Origin: Zoogloeaceae bacterium
GTDB taxonomy: Bacteria; Pseudomonadota; Gammaproteobacteria; Burkholderiales; Rhodocyclaceae
DNA: 64,000 nucleotides
Direction of reading: 5' to 3'
NCBI GenBank assembly: GCA_031256795.1
Contig: JAIRPW010000041.1
Coordinates: 1 to 64,000 of the forward strand
Every line of letters begins with the position of its first letter. Within the stretch, counting starts at the first letter, position 1. A model generated the notes under the pieces. It had not been told where the DNA came from. It worked only from the letters and a program-made list of their open reading frames with translations, and made no database searches. Shown here one piece after another: positions 46,366 through 57,016 of this stretch. The translations under genes and the position numbers were made by a program.

Positions 46366-46881
46366 TTACTTCCCTTCGGTCAGCGCCTTGACCACTTTTT
46401 CGGTAATGTCGAGGCGCGGGCTAACCCAAACGGCGTCCTGCAAAATCAGGTCAAATTTTCCTTCTTCCGCGATGACGCGCACCGCTTTATTGGCGCGATC
46501 CGTGATGGTAGACAGCGCTTCGTTTTGGCGCAGACTTAGGTCCTCCCGAAATTCACGCTGTTTTCTCTGAAACTCCCGCGAGACATCAGAAAACTCGCGT
46601 TCCTTGCCGCGCCGCTCGCTATCTGACAGGGTCAAAGCGTTTTTCTCCATATTCTCCTGCATGGTTTGCAAACGCTTGGCCATCTTTTGCAACTCCTGCT
46701 CGCGCCCGGAAAACTCGTTTTCAATCTCCTTGGCGGCTTTGACTGCGGAAGGAGCCTGACGCAGCACGCGCTGAAAATCAACAAAACCAATCTTGAGATC
46801 GCCTGTCTGCGCGAATACGGCAGGGGAAAAGCTCAAGGACATGCCCAAAAAGGCCGCAGAAAATATAAGGCGGATATTCAA
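46366..46881 (-). CDS. ompH: Periplasmic chaperone OmpH/Skp
   Basis: Skp is a trimeric periplasmic chaperone that holds unfolded outer-membrane proteins. The 171-residue protein has a signal peptide ending near AVFA (about residue 26), then [12 protein letters not shown] and the long coiled-coil arms (about 55-130), rich in Glu, Arg and Lys. No ATG fits the family start. TTG at 46881 with AGGAGAG seven bases upstream is the best start, which suggests reduced translation. It lies between bamA and lpxD, the classical position. Confidence 0.92.
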   Translation of the reverse strand: MNIRLIFSAAFLGMSLSFSPAVFAQTGDLKIGFVDFQRVLRQAPSAVKAAKEIENEFSGREQELQKMAKRLQTMQENMEKNALTLSDSERRGKEREFSDVSREFQRKQREFREDLSLRQNEALSTITDRANKAVRVIAEEGKFDLILQDAVWVSPRLDITEKVVKALTEGK

Positions 46882-46933
46882 CTTAACTCTCCTCGTAGGA
46901 AATGACAAATGGCGCAAAAAACCGTGCGATCCC

Positions 46934-49231
46934 TTAAAACGTCGCGCCAAGCTGGAACTGGAAAGGCTCGGTATCATCGCCATCCTTTTTGTTGAGCGGC
47001 GCGGCGACACTGAACTTCAGCGGGCCTATCGGCGAAATCCAGGAAAGCGAAATACCGGCGGAAGCGCGAATGCTTTCATCAATAAGATTTTGGGTATTTT
47101 TCTGGCTCTTGCCGCGCGCGTAAATCTGTCCGGCGTCCACAAATACGCTCATGCGCATAGAGCGGTCATAACCCGGCAATCCCCAGAAAATTTCCGCGTT
47201 CCCGACAACACGGCGATTTCCGCCCAGACGCTCGTCATGATAACGCCGGTCCACGGGTCCCAGACTTGACGAGGCATAGCCGCGCACAGAGTCTATCCCT
47301 CCCGCGTAATAATTCTTGTAGAACGGCAACTCGCTGCCGCCATATCCGTCGCCAATCCCCAGCTCGCCGTTGAGCATAAGAGTGAAAGTCTTGGACAAGG
47401 GGAAAAACCTCTGATACTGATAAGATGCTTTCCAGTATTTGAGATCCCCCAGCGGCGTAGCTACCTCCAGCGCAGCGTGCTGATAAACGCCGCGCGTCGG
47501 AAAAATGGCGCTGTCACGGGTATTGCTTGACCACCAGGCAGTCAACGGAATGGTTATATTGCTTTTCCCGTTCTTTTCCACAAAATCAACGTACCGCTGC
47601 GGGCTTTGATCATAGGTACTGATTTTGGTCTGATCCACCCCCACGCCCACGCCCACCGTGGAACGCTCGGAAATAGGGAAAGAAAAACGCAGCGTGCCGC
47701 CAGTAGAAGCGCTTTCATAATCACCGATGTCAATGGTGGAAGACGTCGGCTTGAAAACGCGATGATAAATATCAATGCCCTGACTAATCCCATCCATCGT
47801 GAAATACGGATCCGTGTAGGAAAGGCGAATCGCGCGATTTAGCTTGCTCGTGTTCACGCCAACCGTCAGATGTTTGCCGCTGCCGAAAATATTATTCTGC
47901 GAAATGGAACCGGAAAGCATGACTTTTTCTTCTTTGGAAAATCCCGCGCCAATCGCAAGATTTCCGGTAGGTTTCTCCGTCACGGCCAAATTCACGTCGA
48001 CCTGATCCGAGGTTCCGGCTACCGGCTCTGAATCCACCGTCACATCCACAAAATAGTCCAGGTTATCCACGCGCTGGCGGGAAAGATTCACCTGCTCCGC
48101 GTTGTACCATCCGCCTTCCATTTGCCGTATTTCCCGGCGGATGACCTCGTCGCGGGTCAGAGTGTTGCCCGCGATGTTAATCCGCCGAACGTAAACCCGC
48201 CGCCCCGGATCAACAAAAATCGTAAAAGAAACCTGCCGATTCTCCTGATCAATTTCCGGGGCGGCATTCACATTGGCGAAAGCATATCCCCGCTCGCTTA
48301 ACTTATCGGCAATTTGCTTCGTAGTCGTATTCAGGGCTTCGCGGGAAAAAACCTGGCCCGGCTTCAAAGATACCAGCGCGCGAATCTCTTTCTCCGGCAA
48401 AATCAGATTGCCCGCGAGCTTGATGGAGGAAATCTGAAACCGATCCCCTTCCGTAATGTTGACCGTAATGTAAATTTTTTCCTTATCGGGAGAAATACTC
48501 ACCTGGGTCGAATCAATATTGAACTCCAGATACCCCCGGTTCATATAGAAAGAGCGCAGTTTCTCCAGATCGGCAGAAAGTTTCTGGCGCGAATACTGAT
48601 CACGCTTGGTATACCAGGTCAGCCATCCAGAAGTAGTTTGCTCAAATTCTTCCAGCAAATCTTTCTCACGGAAACTTTTAGCGCCGACGATGCGAATCGC
48701 GCTAATTTTTGCCGCGTCCCCTTCCTCGATATTAAAGTTAATGCCGATTCGGTTGCGCTCCAACGGCGTAGTCGTCGTAGTAATCCGCGCGCCGTACTTG
48801 CCGCGCGTCAGGTACTGCCGTTTCAATTCCTGCTCGGCGCGGTCCAGGATCGCGCGGTCAAAAATCCGGGTTTCCGCCAGACCCATCTCTTTCATGGCCG
48901 CGAGAATCTGATCCTTCTCAAATTCCTTCATGCCGATAAAGTCAATTTTGGCGATGGCCGGACGTTCCTGCACAATAATCATCAGCACATTGTCCACAGC
49001 CTCAACGCGCACATCCTTGAAAAATCCGGTCGCAAAAAGCGCCTTGATAGCCTCGGCGGCCTGCTCTTCGCTGAAAGTATCCCCCACCTTGACCGGCAGA
49101 TAGGAAAACACCGTGCCCGCTTCTGTGCGCTGAATCCCTTCTACGCGAATGTCACGGATAACAAAGGGAGAAAAAGCAAACGCCGCTCCAGAAAAGAGGC
49201 CCGCCATCCAAATTATGATTTGTTTTTTCAT
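46934..49231 (-). CDS. bamA: Outer membrane protein assembly factor BamA
   Basis: BamA is the central beta-barrel of the BAM complex that folds and inserts outer-membrane proteins. The 765-residue protein has a signal peptide (to about residue 20) and five POTRA repeats to about 420, opening with FVIRDIRVEGIQR. A 16-strand barrel follows, with the lid-loop signature region VRGYASSSLGP and a C-terminal aromatic residue (FQFQLGATF). Length and parts are complete. It lies 44 bases after rseP in the envelope operon. Confidence 0.96.
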   Translation of the reverse strand: MKKQIIIWMAGLFSGAAFAFSPFVIRDIRVEGIQRTEAGTVFSYLPVKVGDTFSEEQAAEAIKALFATGFFKDVRVEAVDNVLMIIVQERPAIAKIDFIGMKEFEKDQILAAMKEMGLAETRIFDRAILDRAEQELKRQYLTRGKYGARITTTTTPLERNRIGINFNIEEGDAAKISAIRIVGAKSFREKDLLEEFEQTTSGWLTWYTKRDQYSRQKLSADLEKLRSFYMNRGYLEFNIDSTQVSISPDKEKIYITVNITEGDRFQISSIKLAGNLILPEKEIRALVSLKPGQVFSREALNTTTKQIADKLSERGYAFANVNAAPEIDQENRQVSFTIFVDPGRRVYVRRINIAGNTLTRDEVIRREIRQMEGGWYNAEQVNLSRQRVDNLDYFVDVTVDSEPVAGTSDQVDVNLAVTEKPTGNLAIGAGFSKEEKVMLSGSISQNNIFGSGKHLTVGVNTSKLNRAIRLSYTDPYFTMDGISQGIDIYHRVFKPTSSTIDIGDYESASTGGTLRFSFPISERSTVGVGVGVDQTKISTYDQSPQRYVDFVEKNGKSNITIPLTAWWSSNTRDSAIFPTRGVYQHAALEVATPLGDLKYWKASYQYQRFFPLSKTFTLMLNGELGIGDGYGGSELPFYKNYYAGGIDSVRGYASSSLGPVDRRYHDERLGGNRRVVGNAEIFWGLPGYDRSMRMSVFVDAGQIYARGKSQKNTQNLIDESIRASAGISLSWISPIGPLKFSVAAPLNKKDGDDTEPFQFQLGATF

Positions 49232-49275
49232 GCTGAAAGATTAAATTGTGGTGTATTCCCTGTCCGCGCCAATCG

Positions 49276-50676
49276 TCAGAGCAACCGGTTCACGTCGTTA
49301 AACAAGGCAAAAATCATCAAAAACAACAATATCGCCATGCCAAACCGTTGCCCGCGCGCCGCAAACCGCTCCGAAACAGGGCTTCCCTTGACGATTTCCA
49401 GCGCATAATACAACAAGTGTCCTCCATCCAGAATGGGAATCGGCAAGAGATTCAAAATGCCCAGACCTATGCTCACCAGCGCCATAAACTTCAGATAGGC
49501 GGCGGCGCCCATACTCGCGGTTTTTCCGGCGTAATCGGCAATCATCAGCGGTCCGGAAAGATTTTTCCAGGACACATCCCCCGTCACCATGCGCCAAAGC
49601 ATGACAAGCGAAAAAACAGATTTGTCCCAGGTCTCGGAAAGCGCGCGTCCGGCGGCCTCCAGCACCCCATAGCGCACCGTTACGCGCAGCGCCGACGATC
49701 CCACTTTGTCGACCTCGGCTTTTGCCACGCCCGCGCCCAAGCGCCCTTGCCCCTCCCGATCCTCTGGCGTTACATGAAAGACAAACGTCGCGTCCGCGCG
49801 CCGCACCGTGACCGCAAGCGGCTGGTTGGCTGATCGCCGGATGAGATCAACAAACTGCGGCCAATAATGAATCTGCGTACCGTTCGCCGCGCCTTCTGCC
49901 GCCACTTCCAGAATCTGATCTTCTGCGCGCAATCCGGCGCGATCCGCAGGAGAGCCGCTTTCTATCACGCCGATTATGGGCGTGATCGGCAATTGAAATA
50001 CGCGCAGACCCAAAAGCGCGAAAGGATCTCCCTCCCAATTGGCCTCAGCCAAACGACGCACAGACAGGCGACGCTCAGATACGCGCCCTTCGGCGTCCCG
50101 CAAAGTAAGCGCGAGCGCGTCGTTTTCCGCGCCAGTTTCGCTGGCGTCTTTCAGAAGCCGCCAATGAAAATTCTCCAGCGTCGCAACCGCCCTCCCATTC
50201 ACCGCGAGTACGGTATCGCCATTCTGAATGCCCGCCTCCGCCGCCGGAGAATCCAGAAGCGGCGCTCCCAAAACAGGACGCAACGCCTCATTGTTCATCA
50301 TGAAAAGCGCCCAGTAGAGCAAAAATGCCAAAAGCAGATTCAGCAGCGGGCCTGCCGCCACAACGGCGACACGCCGCCGCACATTCTGACGGTTAAAGGC
50401 GCGCGGCAAGTCTTTGGGGTCAATATGCTCCCCCGCTTCCAGTTCCCGCTCATCCAGCATCCGCACATAGCCGCCCAGCGGCAAGGCGCAGAGCGCAAGC
50501 TCCGTCTGATCCCGCCCAAAGCGCCGCGACCACAGCGTCCGCCCAAACCCCACGGAAAACCGCAATACCTTGATTCCGCAGCGCCGCGCCACGAAAAAAT
50601 GCCCGAATTCATGCGCGACGACCAAAATGCCAAGCAAGAAAAGAAAAGCAAAGAAATAGAGGAAAAAATCAAACAT
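49276..50676 (-). CDS. rseP: RIP metalloprotease RseP
   Basis: RseP is the site-2 protease that cuts anti-sigma factor RseA within the membrane in the envelope stress response and also removes signal peptide remnants. With the ATG at 50676 it has 466 residues. It shows the zinc motif HEFGH (22-26) in the first membrane helix, two PDZ domains (about 120-290) and the second metal motif NLLPIPILDGGHLLYY near 400. The frame extends ten codons further upstream into dxr. The ribosome site is weak, and coupling to dxr 11 bases upstream may supply ribosomes. Confidence 0.94.
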   Translation of the reverse strand: MFDFFLYFFAFLFLLGILVVAHEFGHFFVARRCGIKVLRFSVGFGRTLWSRRFGRDQTELALCALPLGGYVRMLDERELEAGEHIDPKDLPRAFNRQNVRRRVAVVAAGPLLNLLLAFLLYWALFMMNNEALRPVLGAPLLDSPAAEAGIQNGDTVLAVNGRAVATLENFHWRLLKDASETGAENDALALTLRDAEGRVSERRLSVRRLAEANWEGDPFALLGLRVFQLPITPIIGVIESGSPADRAGLRAEDQILEVAAEGAANGTQIHYWPQFVDLIRRSANQPLAVTVRRADATFVFHVTPEDREGQGRLGAGVAKAEVDKVGSSALRVTVRYGVLEAAGRALSETWDKSVFSLVMLWRMVTGDVSWKNLSGPLMIADYAGKTASMGAAAYLKFMALVSIGLGILNLLPIPILDGGHLLYYALEIVKGSPVSERFAARGQRFGMAILLFLMIFALFNDVNRLL

Positions 50677-50687
50677 GAACCTATACC

Positions 50688-51899
50688 CTATAAAACCGCC
50701 GAACAAGAAAGCAGCGAGTGCGCCGTTTCCCGCGCCGCGCGGTCCGCTTCTTCCACGCTTTCCAGCGTATCAGCAGACACGGCAGGCATGGCGGCCAGCA
50801 CCTCTTCCACCAAATGGGCAATACCAGGAAAAGAAAGTCTCCGCCTCAAAAAGGCGTCCACCGCGATTTCATTGGCGGCATTCAGCGTTGCGGGCGCTGA
50901 ACCGCCCGTTTTCAGCGCGTCATATGCCAGACGCAAACAGGGAAAACGTTCCGTGTCCGGCGGCATAAAATCAAGCCTCGTGCGCGCGAACAAATCCAGC
51001 GTTCTGGCTCCCGACGAAAAACGTTCAGGATACGCAAGCGCGTGCGCGATAGGCACGCGCATATCCGGAGCGCCCAATTGCGCGAGAAAAGAACCGTCCT
51101 GATACTCGACCAGCGAATGCACGATGCTTTGCGGATGCACCGCCACACGCAGACAATCCGGCGGCGCGGCAAAGAGCCAGTGCGCCTCAATCACCTCCAG
51201 TCCTTTGTTCATGAGACTCGCCGAATCCACCGAGATTTTCGCGCCCATTGACCAATTGGGATGGCTGATGGCCGCCTCGGGAGTAACGTTTTCCAGTTCC
51301 CGCGCGGAAAAGCGCAGAAAAGGACCGCCGGAGGCCGTCAGCCATAATTGCCGAACGCCGCTTCGCGCCCAAGCCTTTGCGTCGCCAAGCGGCGCAAAAT
51401 CACGCGGAAGCGATTGGAAAATCGCGTTATGTTCACTGTCAATCGGCAAAAGCGTCGTCTTGTTGTCCCGCACCGCGCGCATGAACAACCCGCCCGCCAT
51501 CACAAGCGCTTCCTTGTTGGCGAGCAAAAGCCGCTTGCCCGCCCGTGCCGCCGCCAGCGCCGGGGCCAGACCCGCCGCGCCGACAATGGCCGCCATCACC
51601 GTATCCGCTTCCGACGCCGCCGCAAGCTGGCAAAAGGCGTCCGCGCCATACAGCACTTCCGTTTTGATTTGGCTCGCGCGCAGCTTTGCGGCAAGCTCCG
51701 CCGCGTCTTCGGCGTCGGCAAGCGCCGCGTAGCAAGGCCGAAACTCCCGGCAAAGCGCGGCCAGCTTTTCGACCTGCCGGCGCGCGGTCAGCGCCCATAT
51801 CTGATAGCGCTCCGGATGCAGCCGCGCAACCGCGAGCGTACTTCCGCCGATAGACCCGGTCGCGCCCAGAATGACAAGGCGGCGTGGCTTACAAGACAT
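50688..51899 (-). CDS. dxr: 1-deoxy-D-xylulose 5-phosphate reductoisomerase
   Basis: Dxr (IspC) converts DXP to methylerythritol phosphate with NADPH, the committed step of the MEP isoprenoid pathway. The 403-residue protein shows the NADPH loop [23 protein letters not shown], the DSEHNAIFQ metal/substrate segment and [13 protein letters not shown]. The ATG at 51899 starts the domain directly. It lies nine bases after cdsA, and rseP begins 11 bases beyond its stop. Confidence 0.96.
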   Translation of the reverse strand: MSCKPRRLVILGATGSIGGSTLAVARLHPERYQIWALTARRQVEKLAALCREFRPCYAALADAEDAAELAAKLRASQIKTEVLYGADAFCQLAAASEADTVMAAIVGAAGLAPALAAARAGKRLLLANKEALVMAGGLFMRAVRDNKTTLLPIDSEHNAIFQSLPRDFAPLGDAKAWARSGVRQLWLTASGGPFLRFSARELENVTPEAAISHPNWSMGAKISVDSASLMNKGLEVIEAHWLFAAPPDCLRVAVHPQSIVHSLVEYQDGSFLAQLGAPDMRVPIAHALAYPERFSSGARTLDLFARTRLDFMPPDTERFPCLRLAYDALKTGGSAPATLNAANEIAVDAFLRRRLSFPGIAHLVEEVLAAMPAVSADTLESVEEADRAARETAHSLLSCSAVL

Positions 51900-51908
51900 T
51901 TGCGGAAC

Positions 51909-52799
51909 TCATTCGGTAATCCGGTGAAGGAAATGAAGAAAGGCAAGCGTAAAAAGATGATAAAACGCCATAAAGCAGGGCAAAATCGCCAGCTGACTGT
52001 CAATCCGATCCAATATGCCTCCATGGCCGGGAAACAGATTGCCGCTGTCTTTTACGCCCGCCTGCCGCTTCAAGAGCGATTCAAACAGATCGCCCATGAT
52101 ACCCAAAATCGCAAAACCCGCGCCCAGGCATAAAGTCACGGCTCCAGCGCCAAGCCAAATTTTCCAGTCCAGTCCGCCCTCCCGGTTTGCATCCTGAAAA
52201 ATTTGGACAAGAAGAAATTCCAGCGCGACGGCAATCATCGCGCCATACGCGCCCGCGCGGGTTTTTCCGGGGCTGATTTCCGGCGAGAGCTTCGCGCCTC
52301 CAAAATACCTACCGGTAAAATACGCAGCAATATCCGCAACCCAGGCAAGACTCAAAACGAAAAGCAGCGCCATTGCGGACAGAAAACGCAATTCCGTCAG
52401 CGCGTTCACCGTGATCAAAATCAGATACAACCCAAGAGCGAGCAGCGCCCCGCGCCCCGCGCGCGTTCGGGAAAGATTCCAGCGCCGGGAAAGCCAGCAA
52501 GGAACGACAACTACCCAGAAAAGGCAAGCGGGCATATACATAAAAAGCGCTCTTGCCGGGGACGCCCCGCCAGCGAACGCAAGCTCCATGGCGCTGTAAC
52601 ATCCGCACAACGCCAACATGACGGCGCTGGCAACAAGGCTGCCGCGCCTGTCAAAACCAGCGAGCTTTCCCCACTCATAGGCGGCAGGAAGCGCGCACAG
52701 CACCATGAATACCCGCCAATACGCGAAAGGCAGATAAAAAACCGCCAGCAAAAAAAAGGCCAGCAAAACCCCTGCCGTAAGAATGCGTTGCTTCAGCAT
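51909..52799 (-). CDS. cdsA: Phosphatidate cytidylyltransferase
   Basis: CdsA makes CDP-diacylglycerol from CTP and phosphatidate in the inner membrane, feeding phospholipid synthesis. The 296-residue protein has about eight hydrophobic segments and the family signature near the C-terminus: SLLKRQAGVKDSGNLFPGHG followed by GILDRIDS. DIAAYFTGRYFGG and SPGKTRAGAYG lie in the middle. The ATG at 52799 has AAGGTGG upstream. It follows uppS after 43 bases in the expected order. Confidence 0.95.
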   Translation of the reverse strand: MLKQRILTAGVLLAFFLLAVFYLPFAYWRVFMVLCALPAAYEWGKLAGFDRRGSLVASAVMLALCGCYSAMELAFAGGASPARALFMYMPACLFWVVVVPCWLSRRWNLSRTRAGRGALLALGLYLILITVNALTELRFLSAMALLFVLSLAWVADIAAYFTGRYFGGAKLSPEISPGKTRAGAYGAMIAVALEFLLVQIFQDANREGGLDWKIWLGAGAVTLCLGAGFAILGIMGDLFESLLKRQAGVKDSGNLFPGHGGILDRIDSQLAILPCFMAFYHLFTLAFLHFLHRITE

Positions 52800-52842
52800 A
52801 AGACCACCTTATGAACCGCAAAAAATAAAAGGCAGACACGGC

Positions 52843-53616
52843 TCATTCGGCAGGCGTCCCGGCTAACTGCTCGCTCGTGCGCCCAAAGCGCCGTTCGCGC
52901 TGCTGGTAAGAAACAATGGCTTCCTTGAGCGATTGCGCGTCAAACTCAGGCCAAAGCAGGTCGGTAAAATAAAATTCGGTATACGCCATCTGCCAGAGCA
53001 AAAAATTACTGATCCGTTTCTCGCCGCCCGTGCGAATGAACAAGTCAGGATCGGGCGCGAAATGCATGGAAAGATACGGCTCCAGATCCATCTCCGTCCA
53101 CTGCCCGACAGCGTCCACCCGCTCCGCTCCAAGACGATTCATGGCCTGCAGCATGTCCCAGCGCCCGCCATAATTGGCGGCAATCGTCAAATGCAAACGA
53201 CACGCTTCCCGGGTGGCGGAGGCAGTCTGTTCCTCCGCTTTCTGAATGCGCGCCCGCAATTCGGGCGCAAAGCGCGTCAAATCACCAATGACGCGCAGCC
53301 GCACCCCATTACGCCCCAACTTCGCTACCTCCTTGTCAAGCGCAGAGGAAAAGAGCGCCATCAACTGGCTCACTTCCCGCTCAGGCCGCCGCCAGTTTTC
53401 CGAACTGAACGCAAAAAGCGTAAGGTATTCCACCCCTTCTTCAATCGCCGCGCGCACCACTTTGCGCACGGTTTCCACCCCTTTGACATGCCCTGCCGCG
53501 CGCGGCAAAAAACGTTTCCTCGCCCATCGCCCATTCCCGTCCATAATGATGGCAATGTGCAGCGGGATACGCCGGACTTCCGGCAAGTCTAGCGTGGCGC
53601 TCTTAAAAATGGACAC
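52843..53616 (-). CDS. uppS: Undecaprenyl diphosphate synthase
   Basis: UppS builds the C55 carrier lipid for peptidoglycan and O-antigen by cis-condensation of isopentenyl diphosphate. The 257-residue protein has the pyrophosphate-binding [10 protein letters not shown] (Asp26), [11 protein letters not shown], and [17 protein letters not shown] near the C-terminus. The start is GTG at 53616 with a weak GGAA site. It follows frr by 23 bases in the rpsB operon. Confidence 0.95.
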   Translation of the reverse strand: MSIFKSATLDLPEVRRIPLHIAIIMDGNGRWARKRFLPRAAGHVKGVETVRKVVRAAIEEGVEYLTLFAFSSENWRRPEREVSQLMALFSSALDKEVAKLGRNGVRLRVIGDLTRFAPELRARIQKAEEQTASATREACRLHLTIAANYGGRWDMLQAMNRLGAERVDAVGQWTEMDLEPYLSMHFAPDPDLFIRTGGEKRISNFLLWQMAYTEFYFTDLLWPEFDAQSLKEAIVSYQQRERRFGRTSEQLAGTPAE

Positions 53617-53639
53617 GAAAATTCCAGGACAACCGCCTG

Positions 53640-54197
53640 TCAGATCGCCAGCAGCTCACTCTCTTTTTGGGCGATCAGTTTGTCGACTTCCGCAATGTAT
53701 TTATCCGTTAATTTTTGGATTTCATCCTGCGCGCGACGCTCTTCATCCTCCGAAAAACCCTTGGCCTTAAGACCGTCCTTCAGATGATTATTCGCGTCGC
53801 GCCGCAAATTACGCACCGCGACTTTGGCGTTTTCCCCCTCATTCCTGACAACTTTGGTCAAGTCGCGGCGGCGCTCTTCCGTAAGCGGCGGCATGGGCAC
53901 GCGAAGCAACTCCCCCTGCGCGGAAGGATTCAAACCGAGATCGGACTCCCGAATCGCTTTCTCTACCTTGGCGACCATAGGCTTTTCCCAGACCTGCACC
54001 CCCAGTGTGCGCGCGTCAATCAAGGTAACATTGCTTACCTGGTGAATCGGAACATGAGCGCCATAATATTCCACCTGCACATGATCCAAAATTCCCGTAT
54101 GCGCCCGTCCCGTGCGTACCTTGGCCAATTCCTGCTTTAGGGCCGCGACAGATTTCTGCATCCGGCTTTCTGTGGTTTTCTTGATTTCGGCAGTCAC
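53640..54197 (-). CDS. frr: Ribosome recycling factor
   Basis: Frr, with EF-G, splits post-termination ribosomes. Starting at the GTG at 54197, which has AGGAAAG upstream, the protein is 185 residues, exactly the common family length. It shows [20 protein letters not shown] and [12 protein letters not shown]-like segments of the three-helix bundle. The longer open frame to 54218 would run into the end of pyrH. It lies 14 bases after pyrH. Confidence 0.95.
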   Translation of the reverse strand: MTAEIKKTTESRMQKSVAALKQELAKVRTGRAHTGILDHVQVEYYGAHVPIHQVSNVTLIDARTLGVQVWEKPMVAKVEKAIRESDLGLNPSAQGELLRVPMPPLTEERRRDLTKVVRNEGENAKVAVRNLRRDANNHLKDGLKAKGFSEDEERRAQDEIQKLTDKYIAEVDKLIAQKESELLAI

Positions 54198-54211
54198 AAT
54201 CGTTCTCTTTC

Positions 54212-55111
54212 CTAGCAATAGACCAAGGTGCCTTCCATTTCCCCCATAACGACGCGCAAAAGCGCGCCCGGCTTGAAAATGGAAAACACATTGATCGGAA
54301 GTTTCTGATCACGGCAAAGCGCAAAGGCAGTCGCGTCCATTACGGCAAGATTCTGGGCAATCGCTTCATTAAAGCTGATGCGCTCATACCGTCGGGCTTT
54401 TTTGTCCTTTTTCGGGTCGGCGGTATAAATTCCATCCACCTTGGTCGCTTTCAGAACAATTTCCGCGCCGATTTCAGAGCCGCGCAGCGCGGCCGCCGTA
54501 TCGGTAGTAAAGAATGGGTTTCCCGTCCCCGCGCCAAAAATTACCACGCGCCCCGCTTCCAAATAACGAATGGCTTTGCCGCGAATATACGGCTCAACCA
54601 CCTGCTCAATATTCAGCGCGGACTGCACCCGGGCAATCAGCCCCGCGCGACGCATCGCGTCAGAAAGCATGATCGCGTTCATCACCGTGGCCAGCATCCC
54701 GACATAATCCGCCGTCGCGCGATCCATGCCGACAGAAGTACCCGCCATGCCGCGAAAAATATTTCCCCCGCCAATCACAATGCCGATTTCCACACCACGC
54801 TCCGCCACGATGCGGATTTCTTCCACAATGTCGTTCAAGGTTTGCGGATGAATGCCGTAACGGTTCTCCCCCATCAAGGCCTCGCCAGAAAGCTTGAGGA
54901 GAATACGCCGATACTTCGGTTCCTTTTGCGAGGGCGCGGCGGCTTCTGCGGACTTCGCGTCTTTGACGGGCTTTCCGGCTTTACCCTTTTTTGCGCCCCG
55001 CTTATCCATGCCGTCATTCGCCTTCTCTGACAAAACGGCAGATTTTTTGCCGCCGGACAATGCCTGACCCGCGCGGGAAGAAGACGCTTTTCTTTTTATG
55101 GGTTCAGGCAT
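54212..55111 (-). CDS. pyrH: Uridylate kinase with an N-terminal extension
   Basis: PyrH phosphorylates UMP to UDP, is hexameric in bacteria, and is regulated by UTP and GTP. Residues from about 66 on are the normal amino-acid-kinase fold, with [38 protein letters not shown] and [16 protein letters not shown]. Before it is a Lys/Ala/Ser-rich segment of about 65 residues (from the ATG at 55111) with no fold signal. An in-frame ATG at 55009 with GAGAAGG upstream would still leave about 30 extra residues. Standard enzymes have about 238 residues. The extension is intact in frame, so it is probably translated in some form. Confidence 0.93.
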   Translation of the reverse strand: MPEPIKRKASSSRAGQALSGGKKSAVLSEKANDGMDKRGAKKGKAGKPVKDAKSAEAAAPSQKEPKYRRILLKLSGEALMGENRYGIHPQTLNDIVEEIRIVAERGVEIGIVIGGGNIFRGMAGTSVGMDRATADYVGMLATVMNAIMLSDAMRRAGLIARVQSALNIEQVVEPYIRGKAIRYLEAGRVVIFGAGTGNPFFTTDTAAALRGSEIGAEIVLKATKVDGIYTADPKKDKKARRYERISFNEAIAQNLAVMDATAFALCRDQKLPINVFSIFKPGALLRVVMGEMEGTLVYC

Positions 55112-55134
55112 CGCAATATTCTCTTTTGCAAGAC

Positions 55135-56022
55135 TTATTTTTGCGCGGCGGCAACCTGCGCGGCAACCTCAGCGGCAAAATCGTTCGCTTTTTTCTCTAT
55201 GCCCTCGCCAACTACATAGAGGACAAACCCCGCCACGGACGCTCCCTTTCTTTGCAACAGTTGACCGACAGTCTCCTTGCCATTTTCCGCTTTAACGAAA
55301 ACCTGGCCCAAAAGAGAGACTTCCGCCAGAAATTTTTGCGCCGCGTTTTCCGCGATTTTCTCCAGCATCGCCTCAGGTTTTTGGGCTTCGCGCGCTTTTT
55401 CACGAGCAACGCGACGCTCCACTTCTACCAGTTCAGGATCCACACCGGAAGCGTCCAGCGTTTTGGGCTTGGAAGCGGCAATATGCATGGCAATATCTTT
55501 GCCCAGCGTTTCATCGCCGCCTACAATATCCAACAGCACGCCGATTTTCGCGCCGCCATGAATATATTGATAAAGGGTTCCTTTGGCTTCCAGGCGCGCG
55601 AAACGGCGCAGAGTCATATTCTCGCCAATCTTGCCCACCAGCGCGGCGCGAACAGATTCCACCGTGCCATCCGAAAGAGGCAGAAGAGACAACGCCGCCG
55701 TATCCGCGGGCGCGCGCTCCACAATCAGCTTTGCCGAACCATCCACCAGCGCCTGAAACTCGGCGTTTTTCGCCACAAAGTCCGTTTCGCAATTGACCTC
55801 CAGAATCGCGCCCGTTTTTCCGGAGATGTAAATGCCCACTACGCCTTCCGCCGTTACGCGAGCCGCCGCCTTGGACGCCTTGCTGCCCAGCTTGACGCGC
55901 AGAATCTCCTCTGCCTTAAGCGAGTCGCCGCCAGCTTCCGTTAACGCTTTCTTGCATTCCATCATTGGCGCGTCGGTCTTCTCGCGCAATTCCTTTACCA
56001 TGCCTGCGGTGATTTCCGCCAT
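55135..56022 (-). CDS. tsf: Elongation factor Ts
   Basis: EF-Ts regenerates EF-Tu-GTP by exchanging GDP. The 295-residue protein starts [20 protein letters not shown] (UBA-like domain), with the core motif [10 protein letters not shown] near 80 and the C-terminal coiled region. The ATG at 56022 has GGAGTG five bases before it, and the ten codons of open frame upstream are not supported. It follows rpsB after 85 bases and precedes pyrH by 23. Confidence 0.96.
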   Translation of the reverse strand: MAEITAGMVKELREKTDAPMMECKKALTEAGGDSLKAEEILRVKLGSKASKAAARVTAEGVVGIYISGKTGAILEVNCETDFVAKNAEFQALVDGSAKLIVERAPADTAALSLLPLSDGTVESVRAALVGKIGENMTLRRFARLEAKGTLYQYIHGGAKIGVLLDIVGGDETLGKDIAMHIAASKPKTLDASGVDPELVEVERRVAREKAREAQKPEAMLEKIAENAAQKFLAEVSLLGQVFVKAENGKETVGQLLQRKGASVAGFVLYVVGEGIEKKANDFAAEVAAQVAAAQK

Positions 56023-56107
56023 GTTTACACTCCGCTTGATTTCAGTGCGCAAGAACGCGGGAAATTCCGCGTTCTCATTTCAAAACTCCACCAGAGCGCA
56101 GTCAGAA

Positions 56108-56866
56108 TTATTCCGCCGCGCCCTCTTCTTCCACTTCTTCTTCAATGAACTCCTCGTCTTCGCTTGCCTCCACAACGCTGGCAACCGCCTGACTCCGCCC
56201 TTCCAGAATCGCGTCCGCCACTCCGCGCGCGTAAAGGCGAATCGCGCGGGAAGAATCATCATTTCCGGGAATGATGTAGTCCACGCCCTCTGGAGAATGA
56301 TTGGTATCCACCACGCCAACGACCGGGATGCCGAGCTTTCCGGCTTCTGTCACGGCAATCTTGTGATAACCCACATCAATGATAAAAATCGCATCCGGAA
56401 GACGGTTCATTTCCTTGATGCCGCCGATGGACTTTTGCAATTTTTCCAGAGCGCGGGAAAAATCCAGCGCTTCTTTTTTGGGCATTTTTTCCAGATCGCC
56501 CGCTTCCACCGCCGCCTCCATGTCTTTCAGGCGTTTCAGCGATTGCTTTACGGTCTTGAAATTGGTCAACATACCGCCCAGCCAGCGCTGATCAATGTAG
56601 GGCGCGCCCGCGCGACGCGCTTCTTCCGCGATAATTTCCCGCGCCTGACGTTTTGTGGAAACGAAGAGAATGGATCCGCGATGTTGCGCGGTCCTTTTCA
56701 CAAAGGTCATCGCTTCGTTGTATTTTTCCAACGTTTTTTCCAGGTTGACGATGTGAATTTTATTGCGCGCGCCAAAAATGTAGGCGGCCATTTTGGGATT
56801 CCAGAAACGGGTTTGGTGTCCGAAATGAACGCCCGCTTCCAGCATTTGACGTATGCTGACTGACAT
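56108..56866 (-). CDS. rpsB: 30S ribosomal protein S2
   Basis: S2 is a late-assembling protein of the 30S subunit that lies between head and body. The 252-residue protein starts [20 protein letters not shown], contains [20 protein letters not shown] and [10 protein letters not shown], and ends in an acidic Glu-rich tail. The ATG at 56866 has GGAG eight bases before it. It heads the long operon running to lpxD, behind a structured leader and an extended -10 promoter. Confidence 0.97.
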   Translation of the reverse strand: MSVSIRQMLEAGVHFGHQTRFWNPKMAAYIFGARNKIHIVNLEKTLEKYNEAMTFVKRTAQHRGSILFVSTKRQAREIIAEEARRAGAPYIDQRWLGGMLTNFKTVKQSLKRLKDMEAAVEAGDLEKMPKKEALDFSRALEKLQKSIGGIKEMNRLPDAIFIIDVGYHKIAVTEAGKLGIPVVGVVDTNHSPEGVDYIIPGNDDSSRAIRLYARGVADAILEGRSQAVASVVEASEDEEFIEEEVEEEGAAE

Positions 56867-56881
56867 AAAAAAAACTCCATG

Positions 56882-56942
56882 CAAGGGTTATACCGCCATT
56901 CGCCGACAACATCGCGGAAGCGATACCCTTGACCGGCGAATG
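56882..56942 (-). promoter_or_regulatory. rpsB leader with interleaved complementary segments
   Basis: Reading the minus strand, CATTCGCCG (56942-56934) can pair with CGGCGAATG (56905-56897), and CAAGGGT (56931-56925) with ACCCTTG (56888-56882). A hairpin ATCGC-TTCC-GCGAT (56924-56911) lies between. The two long pairings cross, so they form a pseudoknot or are mutually exclusive. The last segment ends four bases before the rpsB ribosome site GGAG (56878-56875). This fits autoregulation by S2 at the leader, as known in gammaproteobacteria. Confidence 0.65.
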
Positions 56943-57016
56943 TGAGAAGTGACGTCCGGACCTGCGGCCAAACGCCCCTGTCTTTCCCGCAAGGCGCGAA
57001 AGTTCAGGAAACGCAG

